Below, piece by piece: positions 48,687 through 59,666 of a DNA stretch of 64,000 nucleotides (its first letter is position 1; the number at the start of each line of letters is the position of its first letter). The notes under the pieces are model-generated. The model was not told the DNA's origin and did no database searches. It saw only the letters and a program-made list of their open reading frames with translations. Source of the stretch: Channa striata (Eukaryota; Chordata; Actinopteri; Anabantiformes; Channidae). The stretch spans positions 2,565,001 through 2,629,000 of the forward strand of contig CM065184.1 in NCBI GenBank assembly GCA_033026295.1, in the 5' to 3' direction. Position numbers and translations under genes: made by a program.

Positions 48687-50140
48687 GTGGGTTCTGCAGT
48701 AAACACACTTTGCTTGACTGATGGTCATTTAATGACAGCATCCTGTGGAAGGATGGACTGACAGATGTCCCACTGAGATGAGGAAATGCGTCATGACGAA
48801 TGAACACATAGTCCTTTTAAAACCCTATACAGTATAATGGTTTAATAAATTGGGTGGATACTCACTTGGAGTGCCTTAACCACGTATATCATTTAATATT
48901 ATTTTGAAGTACTTAACATTCGATACATTTTCCCTTTTTGTCATTAAAAAAAAAATTTAATGCTTTAAGGAAATCTGGTTGACACATGGCTGCTTAAAAA
49001 CAAAAAAAATGGAGAAAGTCTTTGTTGTTCCTACCACGTCCCATGGAGCAGTTCCCTGCCCACTGCGCAGAGTTTGAGTGTTCTGGTTTCGGTGTGGTAT
49101 GCCATCAGAGGGGAGCTGAGTGCTGCACATAGCTGTGCTGATATAGTAATAAAGAGCACAACCGCCCGTGTGTCATCCCCGCACTCCCCACTCATCTGTC
49201 AACCATGCTCCGACGGCCGCCTTCACAAATATATGCAAAACAGATTGATACGGCCCCCTTCACACACTTCCCCCCAATTTCCGTCTCTTTCACACACTGA
49301 AGGACCCCCCCCACACACACACACACACACACACACTCCCTCCCCACCCTGAGCCACCCGAGACATATACACAAACATATGTATTCACACGCACCCGGCA
49401 CACAGCTTCATGTCTCAGGTTTCCCACTTCTCCATTCCAGAGATGATCTAAAACCAATTACACTGATTGAGGCGCAAAGCCATTTAAAATGATTACAGCA
49501 ACGCATTGTTCTGCCTTTAACCGGACAAGCAAAGAAAACTACAAAACAAACCTGGCACGGCATATTGTGAAAAGAATGAGGGGAGTGATGTAGAGAGAAA
49601 GGAGGTGTGCGTGCGTGTGTGTGTCTGTGTGTGATGAGAAAAGTTTTGCCTTATGATTTATGCCTCTTTCCCGGCTGGGATATGAATCTGAGATGATGCT
49701 CCAGAGAGCAGCACTCCAGATAATGTTAGCCCATTTAAAAAGAGCAGATTTGTGTAGTCTATCAGGGTCATCGAGTATTTTTTTTCCCGCCCACCCCCCT
49801 CCTCTACTCCTTCTTCAGGCCCCTCCGTAGTGAGAAATTGGTTGTTATCATAGATCACAGATACTGCTCAAACCTCTTATGAAAGATGAATTAATTTCAC
49901 TAATGCTTTAATGCAAAGCTCTCATGAGGGAGGCAGACTGGTGATAACCCCTGCCTCGTCCCCGCTTCCTCCGCTAGTGATTTATGCCCTCTTTTAGTAG
50001 ATGAAACTGCCTAGATTTGCCATCCATCTGCGGCGTTGAGGAATCTTATTACATGCAGATCTTGGGCCGGACAGGACAACATACATACTCCCAAACCAGT
50101 TGTCCCAGCTTCCTCAGTTGTGGGTCACACATGGGAAAGA
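48687..50140 (+). other. inpp5a intron 6, 5' part, with candidate conserved segments
   Basis: An AC run is at 49314-49336. The segments 49440-49520 and 49640-49990 are repeat-free with TAAT cores (ACCAATTACACTGATTG, GATGAATTAATTTCACTAATG) and could be regulatory. No exon is seen. Confidence 0.45.
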
Positions 50141-50141
50141 T

Positions 50142-50186
50142 AGTCGCTTCGGATAAAAGCGCCTGCCAAATGACTGAATGTAAACG
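50142..50186 (-). repeat. Teleost dispersed repeat core, inverted copy
   Basis: On the - strand it reads TTTACATTCAGTCATTTGGC, then AGGCGCTTTTATCCGAAGCG. This is the same core as 25264-25318 in the opposite orientation. Confidence 0.65.
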
Positions 50187-51235
50187 TAAGATACTTCAAC
50201 CGTAGGATGTAAATGTACACACAGGGGGCACGTGTCTTGTTTTTATCCCCTACAAAATTAATGCCAGTGTTTGACGCTGATCTAGTTTGTCAAACACATT
50301 CCTCAGAGTGTGACAGCTCAGGTGGCCAGTGTGGGACCGGTGCGTGTGTATCCTTGCTTTTGTTTTATTTTTACCGTCACCCATTAATTAATTGTCACTG
50401 AGACAGAGTAGGTGCTGACATCATGGCGGGAGAGTTTGCTGTGTTTAAAACAGAAAGCAAATGTCATTCAGAATATTTCAGCTCACAGCTCTTTAGAAAC
50501 ATGTACTGTGTTTACATGTTCAAAATAAATAGATGTTCGTTTTCTTAATTTATATTTAATCTTTATTTTTATTTTTATTTTTATTGATACTTAAATAGTG
50601 ACTAAAGAGAATAATTGATTATCAAAATAGTGGCATTCATTTTTCGTCATAGACTATTTGTTTCAGCTCCAGTGCAGATTCAAACTATAATACGCAAGTT
50701 TTTAACAGTCGAAACGAATCCACTCACGGCGTAGCATGCCGACACATTCTCATAAACACACGCAACAGAGCATTTCACAATGATGTGCGATGCTTGCTTT
50801 GATTGGTACGAGGGGCAAGGCTCGCCCAGAAACCTTTGGATATCTCACCACTGCAGCCAGTGCTGCTCTGTGAGTCTGCGTCGTGACGGACTTTGACAGG
50901 ACTTAGGATAAGAAAAAAAAAAACAGTTACATAATGTAGATGTAATGTCCCAAAAATCAGTAAAACAGGTCGTTTTTTTTTTTTAAAACATTATTAAAAA
51001 TTTGAAAAGATCCCATTTTATTTAGAATCAATCATTCTCGTGATGGATTACTACTTCACCTTTTAAAATCAGATAAACTCAAGTCATAAAATAAAATACT
51101 GGGTAAAATTACTCCCATTTGCTCTTTGTGCGTGTCGCCCTTTCTGGTCCTGGTTAGACTCTGATTTAAGTGACAACCCCTCCATATGCAAAACATCATT
51201 TCTTTCTGTAATCTCACTTTGAGTTATGGCTGTGA
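50187..51235 (+). other. Intron 6 sequence, nothing recognised
   Basis: AT-rich, with ATTTTT repeats at 50560-50585 and A/T runs near 50914 and 50974. Confidence 0.5.
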
Positions 51236-51239
51236 GTGA

Positions 51240-52010
51240 ACGGGGGAGAGAAACATTGAAATGCTGAATATGAAGGAAGTAAACCAAACCATGGGCGCGT
51301 TTCTTTTGAAAGGTTGCCCTGATGGATTTGGCGGCCTGTCATTTCCTGTTGTTTGTCTGTCAATCTCTCCTCTTTCCCAGTGGGCATCAATATATTTATT
51401 TGTTTGGCACAGTAATACACGCCTCCAAAAACCATTGCATCATAAGGATTTGTCATTGCCTTATATAAATAAAGTATACGACCCAGACCTTAATGTGCCC
51501 TTGCCATTGATTGTTTTACACAGCCGTGAGGGGAAAAAAAGAGAAAGCAAGAAAATAGCAGACAGGCCGTAAATAAACATCCATATGAGTTTGTATTTGT
51601 TGTTTGGCACCTTGTGCCCCATGAGTGTGTCCATAAAAGCATTGACTTCTCGCCCTGTTTTTAGTGCCCTCTGTAGTAAGCTCTCGTATCGGGGCTGTGA
51701 TTACTTTCAAGTTCTGCCCCTGATGAAAGTTAACTTCCTTCATATTTTTCTCCTTTGATTTAAAACCCACACGTGATTGGTAAATGGGATGTGTATATTA
51801 AGGAGATGAAGTCATTTAAAATGGCATTGCTTGTAAAATCCTGTGAGCATTTATCACCAGACAAGACACCTGTGACACAGATGCTGTTCTCTGTGACAGG
51901 CATGATCCATGAGACTGCAAGGAGCTCATAAATGAGGGGATAATGTTGAAATGGAAGCTAAACGAAGGGTTTCTGTGCTCATATCTTCTGTTTACAGAAG
52001 GATTCAAATA
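51240..52010. promoter_or_regulatory. Candidate conserved non-coding block in intron 6
   Basis: About 770 bp without simple repeats. It includes CATCAATATATTTATTTGTTTGG, AGTAATACACGCC, CCATTGATTGTTTTAC and TTTAAAATGGCATTGC. Open frames cover both strands but none has splice signals or motifs. Confidence 0.4.
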
Positions 52011-52397
52011 ATGTATATTGATTTTTCTAAACTGAGCTGCGGATAACCCTGTTAGCTTCAGTCTGTCCTGCTCTCTCGGTTTCTTGAGGTTACCATGTGA
52101 ATTTCAGAGCTCTTGACATTCCTACGTCGGACCTACTGCTACATTTGAGTGGTGACAGTGACAGGAGCTGCAGTACATCTTTATCGCAACACCCACACGC
52201 ATGCACATACTTTCATGTGCTCTCCAGTCATATAAAGCCCATGTGCGGCCCTCTAGATGATGGAATAAAGATAAATGTGACTGTCTACTGGGGCTCAAAT
52301 CAATCAGCGTTTGTGTGTATTTCTTATTACTCACAGTGCATTTCTGTCAGAGGGCTTTTGTGTATAACCCCCGACCCCCCGTGACACAGACATGCGG

Positions 52398-52398
<1 letters not shown>

Positions 52399-52448
<50 letters not shown>
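52399..52448. repeat. (CA)25 microsatellite
   Basis: A pure CA run of 50 bases. A complementary GT run lies about 320 bp downstream at 52771-52796. Confidence 0.96.
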
Positions 52449-52451
<3 letters not shown>

Positions 52452-52770
52452 CCACCACCACTACCACACCGTGCTCTCTTCTATCACCCTTCCTCCAAAC
52501 ATCATCCAGCCATAATATTATTTATGGTTTTGGACTTTGAGCTGAAATATAAGAAAGGTCAAAGAATCAACCAGGATGGACAGAGAAATGTTGGAGAGAG
52601 AGCCTGAGTCTATGCGTGCGTGTGTGTGTGTGTGATTGTGTCCGTCCTGACTTTGTCACATTTGACATTTTATAATGTGAATCGGACGGTCCGACTCGCT
52701 TTTCACCCCATCTTGTTTTTATTTCCTTTTTGTCTGTCTCTTATCTTCCATCGTCTGTGTGTGTGTCTCT

Positions 52771-52796
52771 GTGTGTGTGTGTGTGTGTGTGTGTGT
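52771..52796. repeat. (GT)13 microsatellite
   Basis: A pure GT run, with shorter GT tracts at 52620-52634 and 52755-52766. Confidence 0.95.
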
Positions 52797-53370
52797 CTCA
52801 GTCCATATATGTATTGCCGAACATCCCTGGATGTGACCCGCTGTGTAGCTGCCGTTCATCACTGTCATGGGCGGAGACGCCATCGCTGACCTGTGTAAGG
52901 TCAGCCAATGTCACCCCAAGCCTTGTGACCTTTTACTGTTGCCCTTTGACTCCTACACTCATCCCCGCCCAGTGCCTCTTTACAGCCCCCAAATCTGATA
53001 TATGATATGATTACTTGTCGTCTTTCTATTTCATTAAATATTCCTTTACTTTAAATAACAGTATGTCAAACAATATATTTGCTAAATTCATAAATTGTTT
53101 AAAAAAGTCTGTTGGTGTGTGTGTGTGTGGGTGTGTGTGGGGAGGTGGGGATGTGGGAGGACGTGGTGATGATGATGTTTCAGCAGCAGATTAAAAGCGA
53201 CCAGACAGCATCTGTGTCATCATCTCTGCTCCAATATCAGCTGCTGCAACCAAATCATGATGTCATCATGTCAACCAGTAGATGGGGACACTTCTTCTTC
53301 TGCACTTTGATTGATTGTTTGAGATAATCATCTTAACAGCATTTTTGTTACAAAATAAAAGCTCTTAAAC

Positions 53371-53374
53371 TGCA
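53371..53374. repeat. Target-site duplication, left copy (TGCA)
   Basis: TGCA immediately precedes the left LTR boundary, and the same four bases follow the right LTR at 61509-61512. A 4-bp duplication is within the range for LTR elements. Confidence 0.75.
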
Positions 53375-53428
53375 TGTAACAGGCCTCGTAGTTGAGGACT
53401 GTGTGCAGATATATTTGTTGTCTACGGT

Positions 53429-53500
53429 ACCTGTAAACAACAGTAAAATTATGAGACGGCACGACAACGGTCTGTTCGTTTCCCTTGCTTCAGCCAGACT
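53429..53500 (-). repeat. 72-bp direct repeat within the 3' LTR, copy near the 3' end
   Basis: Identical over 72 bases to 54150-54221. On the - strand it starts AGTCTGGCTGAAGCAAGGGA. It overlaps the final A of the AATAAA signal, so it lies in the expected R/U5 part of the LTR. Confidence 0.95.
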
Positions 53501-54149
53501 TTATTACTCAAGTAAGCGTTTACATTCGAGTAACATAGTTACATGATAACTGTACTTTCCTAACAAGAATGTTCTTTGTCTGTGTCTTACCCTTCTCTTG
53601 TTCAAACAAAATCAAATCAAATTAAATCACAGTTTCTGTGCCTAAAGTACTTCCAGTAATGCAAAGAAAATAAATGTTTATCATTACGAAGATTACTTAA
53701 CAATTTCACCTTTAAGTGCCAACGTATTATCCAATGCACCTCGTGGTGAGCTACTGTCTGCTTTATACCATTAGCAGGATGTATAATCGTTTGAGCAAAA
53801 TACTGGATCTGGCAAATGCATGAAGTTCCCCAAAAATTAATTCAAACTGTGTTTCTGCCTGTAAAACAAATGCAAAATCACTCGACACAGGTACAGCGAT
53901 CACAAACAAACATTTGTCAAGTTTCAACATAACAGAAGCCATCAAATGAAAGAAAATATCCAAAAGATATGCCAATACGGGCATTAGGTAGGCCAAGCTA
54001 ACCTAGCTTCTCTAACATTAGTATACTGGCCACATCGTGCTCAAAACAAGTTCACTACATTTCCTAGTGACACAACAGAAAGGAATATTCACTCTATTCA
54101 AAAGAGGATTCTCGATGTATATCTGTGCTTTGTTTTTGTACTGTTACTG

Positions 54150-54221
54150 ACCTGTAAACAACAGTAAAATTATGAGACGGCACGACAACGGTCTGTTCGT
54201 TTCCCTTGCTTCAGCCAGACT
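54150..54221 (-). repeat. 72-bp direct repeat within the 3' LTR, copy near the 5' end
   Basis: The second identical copy, about 140 bp from the LTR start in the expected U3 enhancer region. The 5' LTR has the same pair at 61299-61370 and 60579-60650, so the duplication predates this insertion. Confidence 0.95.
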
Positions 54222-54461
54222 GAAGTAGAGAGCGAGCCTGAGGCCGCTACCGCCGTCACACTTGGGAGACGAGGCCCCCTCGTGGCGAAAGTGGGCACTA
54301 CTTCCCTAAACAGATATTCGTACATACACATACATGACCACTCGGTGCACAGTGCGTCACATGCTCCCTGACAAAAAAGGAAATGGCTCCTGACATTTCA
54401 AACACATTTCAAACATTTACCCTAAACAAATAAACACCTTATACACATTTGATAGCAATGT

Positions 54462-54999
54462 TCAAAACAATGGGCTAGGATAAGCATAAGGCAAGTATTG
54501 GTGGTGGAATGTGGGTGATAAGTGATAGAAGGGTGGTGTCCATATAGGTGTGTAGGGTGAAGGGAGTGCGGCCACTGTATTGACTGAGGGGAGAAGGTGC
54601 AGTGAAGGTTCACCTAATGTTTGGTATGTGAACATCTGCCTCGGCCTCTGCTCTCTTGATGACCTTCTAACCTCACTAGATACATCTGCTATGGGGCTGG
54701 GACTAAGCCTCCCTTTTTCCCGCGGAACTATGAGGTCGTCATCTTCACTGTCAAACTGTGGTGAGATGGGATCAGGAAGTGACCCTGCTGCACAATGTTT
54801 ATCTTTCGGACTTTGATCCCTTTGCACCGGCACACTGACATTCCTCTGAAGTGGGGGGTCCTGCCTTTCTTCCTCTCCATGCACTTGGACATATGCATTT
54901 GTTTCCAGAGGAGCTGGGCCCGTTTGGACTGAGATAGGTTGGTAATGGTCCGTGTGTTCTTTCTCAGGCTCTCTCTCTTTAACGGGGACTCTTAGCCAG
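54462..54999 (-). pseudogene. Retrotransposon pol C-terminal tail, frame-shifted
   Basis: From about 54999 down to the stop near 54462 an open frame continues the pol protein past integrase, in a different frame from 54992-55840. The first residues after the shift are QGYWLRVPVKERE. The tail is rich in Pro, Ser, Glu and Arg (for example EVRRSSREQRPRQMF), typical of the variable C-terminus of Gypsy pol. A single-base indel at about 55000-55030 explains the change of frame. No envelope features such as a signal peptide or membrane span are visible. Confidence 0.65.
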
Positions 55000-55840
55000 T
55001 ATCCCTGGACTCTTTCTCCAGAGTCAGAATCACTTGATCAGCCCTGTCTTTCCTTGTGGTTTTGCGCGTTGATCTGTTAACAGTTTGCCCCCCTGTTCTC
55101 TTTTGTACAGGTTCAGGTCCGTGTGATGGGATTTCCACAGGTAAGTCATTAACGAGTACTAGTAAGCTGCGGTGGAGGACTCTGGTTTTCTGTTTGTCTC
55201 CTGACTCAGGGTAGACTACATGCACAGGGTTATCTGCCACTTGCTCTTTAACTACATAGATGTTCTTTTCCCAATACGACCGAAGTTTCCCTGGACCCCC
55301 TCGTTCACTAAGATTACGAACAAGGACCCTGTCTCCAGGATGCAAGACTACGCCCTTAAGTTTTCTGTCATAATCGAACTTACCCCGGGTACTGGAGCGT
55401 TTACTGTTCTCACAGGCTATCCTATAGGCTTCAGTCATTTTTGCAGCCCACTTTTCCGCGTAACTTTTATGTGTTACTGCACTTTTCTTCCCTATCAGGC
55501 TGAATAACAAATCTACAGGTAGGCGAGGATGGTGTCCATAAATCAGGAAGTATGGGGAGTACCCCGTTGACTCATGGCGTGTACAGTTGTAAGCGTGCAC
55601 AGTTTTCTGGAGATGATCTTTCCATCGCTCCTTCTCTTTGTCACCAAGGGTCCTAAGCATTTGCAAGAGGGTTCTATTGAACCTCTCGGCAGGATTTCCT
55701 TGAGGGTGATATGGTGATGTCCTTGAGTGTCCAATCCCAGATTTCTCCCGCAGAGTTCTGAAGAGTATATTTTCAAATTCATGACCTTGGTCGTGGTGCA
55801 GCTTGCCAGGGTATCCTAACCAAAGTATTAATTCATCAAA
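54992..55840 (-). pseudogene. Integrase C-terminal half (catalytic remainder and GPY/F module)
   Basis: This frame keeps the second half of the integrase core: the HHDQGHEF motif with the second catalytic Asp, then SPYHPQGNPAERFNRTLL with the catalytic Glu. It is followed by a C-terminal module with GGPGKLRSYWEKNIYVVKEQ, a GPY/F-type segment. The zinc-binding Cys pair and the first catalytic Asp are missing: they are deleted at the junction near 55830-55842, which also shifts the frame relative to upstream pol. Integrase inserts the cDNA into host DNA; this copy could not. Confidence 0.88.
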
Positions 55841-55989
55841 GATTCATGTAAATACTTGAATACCATGGGTCTATATTTAGAAGGGAGGACGAGTTGTTGT
55901 CTTTCACTGGTCCGTCTGTAGAGAAGCCCGTCATCCAAATACAGTTTACTCCATTCATGCAAGAGTTTTTTTGATGCTCTGTTAACTGT
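55828..55989 (-). pseudogene. Integrase N-terminal remnant
   Basis: After the in-frame TAG at 55990-55992 the frame continues with a segment ending LVLPSKYRPMVFKYLHES. This is the start of the HHCC zinc-binding domain of a Gypsy integrase (compare 'LVLP...R..VL...H'). It then runs into a TAA at the deletion junction. Only part of the zinc domain remains. Confidence 0.75.
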
Positions 55990-56694
55990 CTATCGTACAT
56001 CTTTAGTCAGTACGGTATGTGTCTCTTTTAGTGTTATGAGCTCACCTACTGCTTCATCTTCCCTCTGTGCCTTCACTAACTCCTCCCTACTAACTGTTGG
56101 AAGGGTTGTAGGGGGGTCTTGATTGGCACCTGTGGCAAAAGTAAGTGCAGCAATCCATGCAACATCCTGTTCTTGAGCTACCTTTATGCCATTCCAGGTG
56201 GTTTGCACCACTTCTGAGGACAGTTTCTCTGTGCACTCCAACATATACTTATCAATATCAAGGGGAATGCGGGACAAGGTGTCAGCATCTCTATTTGCTT
56301 TGCCTGGTCGGTACTTTATCTCAAACCTAAAGTCTGACAACTCTCCGACCCAGCGATGCCCAACCGCATTGAGTTTGGCCGTGCTCATAACATAAGTTAA
56401 AGGGTTGTTATCAGTGTAAATGGTAAAGTGTGGGGCGTAGTAGAGATAATCCCTAAACTTCTCACACACTGCCCATTTAAGTGCCAGAAATTCTAATTTA
56501 CTGCTGTGCAGGTGATAGTTCCTCTCAGCCGGTGTCAAAGTTCTGGAGCCATAACCCACAACTCTCAGCTTTCCGTCCTGGCGCTGATAGAGTACTGCAC
56601 CCAGACCCTGCTCAGATGCATCAGTGTGAAGCAGGAAAGGTAGGTTAAAATCTGGATATGCCAAAACTGGAGGATTTGTGAGCATTTCAATGAG
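55990..56694 (-). pseudogene. RNase H domain of pol
   Basis: The frame begins after the TGA at 56695-56697 and ends at the TAG at 55990-55992. It carries the RNase H catalytic acids in order: LLHTDASEQGLGAVLYQ (Asp), KLEFLALKWAV (Glu), IYTDNNPLTY (Asp) and NRDADTLSR (Asp). It also has the usual tether from the RT thumb, LTNPPVLAYPDF. The enzyme removes the RNA strand of the hybrid during reverse transcription. The domain is complete, but separated from RT by a stop. Confidence 0.92.
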
Positions 56695-57459
56695 TCAGTC
56701 CAGCACCCCTTGGTGCTCATTAGTCCACTCCACAGGGGTCTTAGAGGACAACCGAGGACCCTTGCATTTTGCTTGGTGGGGCTGCACCAGTGACACTCCA
56801 CGTTTCACTTGGAGGAGCTCATATATTGGTTTTGCAATACGTGAAAAGTCCTGTATATAGCTACGATAATAGCTAAGGAAACCCAACAGCCGTCTCACAT
56901 CTCCAACAGTCTGGGGGATTTTTGTCTTGAGTGAACGCACAGCTTCTAGATCTCTCGGGTCAACGTGGACACCGTCGGCAGATACAAGACGACCCACATA
57001 TCTAATCTGCCTGCGAAACAGTTCACATTTCTCTGGTCTTAACTTCACACCATGTTTTTGAAGTGCTCGGAAGACTTTGCGTACGCTCTCAACATGTCCC
57101 TCAAAAGTCTCAGAATAACAAAGAATGTCATCCAAGTAGGGAATACAACACTCGTCTCTGATTGAGTTCAACATCTCTTCCATGCTCCTTTGGAAAGCTG
57201 CTGGAGCATTCGAGAGGCCAAAGGGTATCCTTACCCACTCATATAAGCCCCATGGAGTCACAAATGCTGTGAGATGTCTCGAGCCCTCTGCCATAAACCC
57301 TTGATGATATGCCTTCCCTTGATCAAGGAGGCTGAACCATGAGTGACCCCCCAGTGTGTCAGTCAGATCCTGAATTCGAGTTAGTGGGTGTCTGTCAGGA
57401 ATGGTTTTCTGGTTTAGCAAGCGGTAATCAATACAAAGGCGTAATGAGCCATCCTTTTT
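56695..57459 (-). pseudogene. Reverse transcriptase palm and thumb
   Basis: This is the part of pol between the TGA at 57460-57462 and the TGA at 56695-56697, in the same frame as its neighbours. It has the first catalytic Asp in SLLDQGKAYHQ, the FGLSNAPAAFQR motif and the YLDD active site in CIPYLDDILCYS, then the GFLSYYR thumb motif. All are typical of Ty3/Gypsy RT. Both flanking stops are TGA at sites where CGA (Arg) would fit, consistent with CpG decay. Confidence 0.95.
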
Positions 57460-58881
57460 TCAGACACATACAACAGGAGCTGCATAAGGAGACTTTGACT
57501 TAACAACCCATCCCTTTGCCAACAGGTCTTGAAAATACTCATTCACCTCAGTAAACACTGGTTTCGGAATTGAGGAGTAGGCTTTCTGTAAAGGGATATC
57601 ATCTTTTAGGTTTATCGACATCTGTAGGCTGGGAATGCAGCCAATATCACTTGGACCTCTAGCAAAAACAGAGGACTCCTCGCGTAACATTTTACTCGCA
57701 ATTTTTTGCTGTTCCTCATCAAGGTGACTGATATTGACGGGTGGTTCCCATGTGGATGAGGTACAGTTTGGGTCAGGTTGGGGAGTCGTGACACTCTGGA
57801 CCACTAGGGTCTTGCAGTCAGGTGAGTCAGTTTCCACTATTTTCTTGATTTGCAGAATATTTCCAATTAGGGATTTCCTAGGCAGGGTGATGTCATGCTT
57901 TGTATAGTTCCCGAGGGGCACACTTACATAAGGGTTTCTCTCATTCTGTATCTCCAGCAAACCCTCACCTATGTCTAGCTGCTGCAACTCAACACAGCCC
58001 TCCTCTGGTTCAAATAATACTAGTGAGTCACAGGGGTCAAGCTGAGGCGATACTCTACACTTCACCCAGGTTACCCTCCCTGCTAGAAGTACCCTGTCTT
58101 TCCTTCCTATTCTCAAACGTCCCTGAGTCACACCGGCCCTCTTTGTCTGTAAAAAGTGTACAATAGTTTGTGCTGTTTCATTAGGGATGGACATGGCACC
58201 GCCTAACAGTTGTGTTAAGGTTGGGGCTAATCTCTCTGGGTTCCTCTGAATTACCACCTCCACCACATTAAACCCTATCAGTGGCATTTCAAGGGGCAAT
58301 GAACTGACAAGAAAAGGTACAGTAATGGAGAGGCTAGGGTCTTCTTTCCCTGGTAAGTTCAGCGTAATCACAACCCAACCATCGAAAGGAATTTGCTTTC
58401 CATTTACAGCATACACCTGCAGTTGTTCCTTATCATCATGGATCTCCATTAGTTCAGAGAGCAGGTGCATGTCAAGGTCAGGTAGGTATTTATCCTTCCA
58501 GGCCCTGTCGATGATGTTGACTTGTGCCCCTGTGTCTACTAGAGTGTTAACTGCCAGGCCGTTAAGGATGCACTTAGTTAAGGCTTTCCTACCTATTAAA
58601 TTAGCAATCTGTTCATTACTTGACACTGGGTGACTCTGTGAACGTGTGGCTGTGGACTTCTTATCACACACCTTGTTCATATTAGCTGGGTCTGTGGTTC
58701 TATCTTGCTGCAAATTTTCAATGACAGGCTGGCTTTCACCTGGAGCAGCTCCAGTCTCTGCAAGGTGGGACTGAGGAAAGACCCCGGTTACTGTTTGTCC
58801 CTTCACAGCAACCGGTTTGCGTTTCCCTGCTGCTTGGGGTTTCTCAGACAGCCCACTGCTCGGTGGCCTTCCTCGCCACAC
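57460..58881 (-). pseudogene. Protease and N-terminal reverse transcriptase (pol, first part)
   Basis: The frame opens inside gag and is entered by the predicted -1 frameshift at 58821-58827. The aspartic protease active site is LVDTGAQVNIID (Asp-Thr-Gly about 116-118 residues into the frame). RT begins near the end of this frame with YFQDLLAKGWV and SPYAAPVV. It stops at TGA 57460-57462, where the next residues (KKDGSLRLCIDYR) are still in frame, so the stop is a point mutation. The segment between protease and RT is longer than in simple Gypsy elements and is not recognised. Confidence 0.93.
58767..58827 (-). promoter_or_regulatory. -1 ribosomal frameshift signal at the gag/pol overlap
   Basis: On the - strand the heptamer G GGA AAC lies at 58827-58821, in register with the gag frame, 15 nt before the gag stop TGA (58805-58803). 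After a 5-nt spacer, 58815-58805 can pair with 58794-58784 in an 11-bp stem with one G.U. The loop GGGAC (58801-58797) can pair with GTCCC at 58771-58767, giving an H-type pseudoknot. A -1 shift leads exactly into the pol frame. This layout matches known retroviral sites. Confidence 0.85.
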
Positions 58882-59666
58882 ATAAAGCAGTGTCCACAGT
58901 CCTGTAAGCCCTTCTCAACACACTGTGAACATCCATATGGTCTCCCTTTTCTTTGTGTTTGTGGTTGAACTGGTGTACCTTTACATTTGTTCTGTACGGT
59001 CTCTGCAAGTGAATCTACTAATTTGGTGAGAGCATCTATCTTTTCTGCAAGTTGTTGGACGGTGTCTGTTTTAGTTTTGCGTTCACCAACCTCTTTCTTT
59101 GTGTTTAGCTGTTTTGCAATCTCTTCCACTTGTGCGCTATGCGCAGCCATGTGCCTTGAGCGTGTCGTTGAGCCCAATCTTCGTTGCCGATCACTCTCAT
59201 CACTCGTGATTTTCATGACTTGTTTCAGGATTGTCTCATCTGTAACAGCGTCATTTGAAAGTAAGGGTTTTAGTTCCCTACGAATGTCATTGTGTTTATG
59301 TCCTATTCCTTGATATACCGTGTGGAGAAAGACACCTTGCACTGTCTCTGGGCTATATCTGATTCCAGATTCGGACTGTTTCGATGAGAGAAGGATTCTT
59401 TGTTTCAGCCCAATTACACGGTAGAGAAACTGCTGAGGGGTCTCATGCTCATTCTGTTTTGTGCACATCAATTCCTGGAATAGTTCAGTGCTGTTTCTCC
59501 CCCCTAAATGGGACTGCAGGAATCCTTTGAGCTCAGTTACTGTCATGTCTTCCTTATTGACAAGCATGTCCTTGAAATCTCCTGGTTTAATGATCCTGAG
59601 CACACCTCTCACTATCTCAGAGTCTGTGAACTTATCCTTCACCCCCTCTTCTATCTGTCTACACAC
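58803..59666 (-). pseudogene. Gag, C-terminal part (capsid and CCHC nucleocapsid)
   Basis: This frame continues Gag after a +1 frame break near 59660. It contains a capsid-like helical region with LCTKQNEHETP-type spacing (here ELMCTKQNEHETPQQFLYRV). Near its end is a zinc knuckle, CFMCGEEGHRAVGC (CX2CX4HX4C), typical of nucleocapsid RNA binding. A Cys-rich stretch (GCSQCVEKGLQDCGHC) precedes it. It ends at TGA 58803-58805, overlapping pol by 79 nt. Gag assembles the particle that packages the element RNA. Confidence 0.9.

Larger units (their letters stand above)
53375..54361 (-). repeat. 3' LTR (987 bp)
   Basis: Read on the - strand it starts TGTGACGC and ends CCTGTTACA, so it has TGT...ACA ends. 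A TATAAA box is at 53767-53762 and an AATAAA polyadenylation signal at 53505-53500. A 72-bp block occurs twice inside it, at 53429-53500 and 54150-54221. The purine tract expected just inside this LTR is weak (CAGGGAGCA, about 54362-54370). Confidence 0.95.

Noticed and set aside
53763..53996. Small hydrophobic open frame repeated in both LTRs (MAYLMPVLAYLLDIFFHLMA...)
   Set aside because: It lies in the LTR U3, is not the same length in the two LTRs because of small indels, and has no start context or known relative. A chance frame is more likely than a gene.
54462..54884. Envelope gene of an endogenous retrovirus
   Set aside because: The open frame is a Pro/Ser-rich tail in continuity with pol, with no signal peptide, membrane span or fusion peptide. 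The element is a Gypsy-type retrotransposon without env.
58843..58849. A AAC CCC as the slippery heptamer
   Set aside because: It fits X XXY YYZ loosely, but Y = C is not used efficiently and the stem is too far away. G GGA AAC at 58827-58821 has the right spacing.
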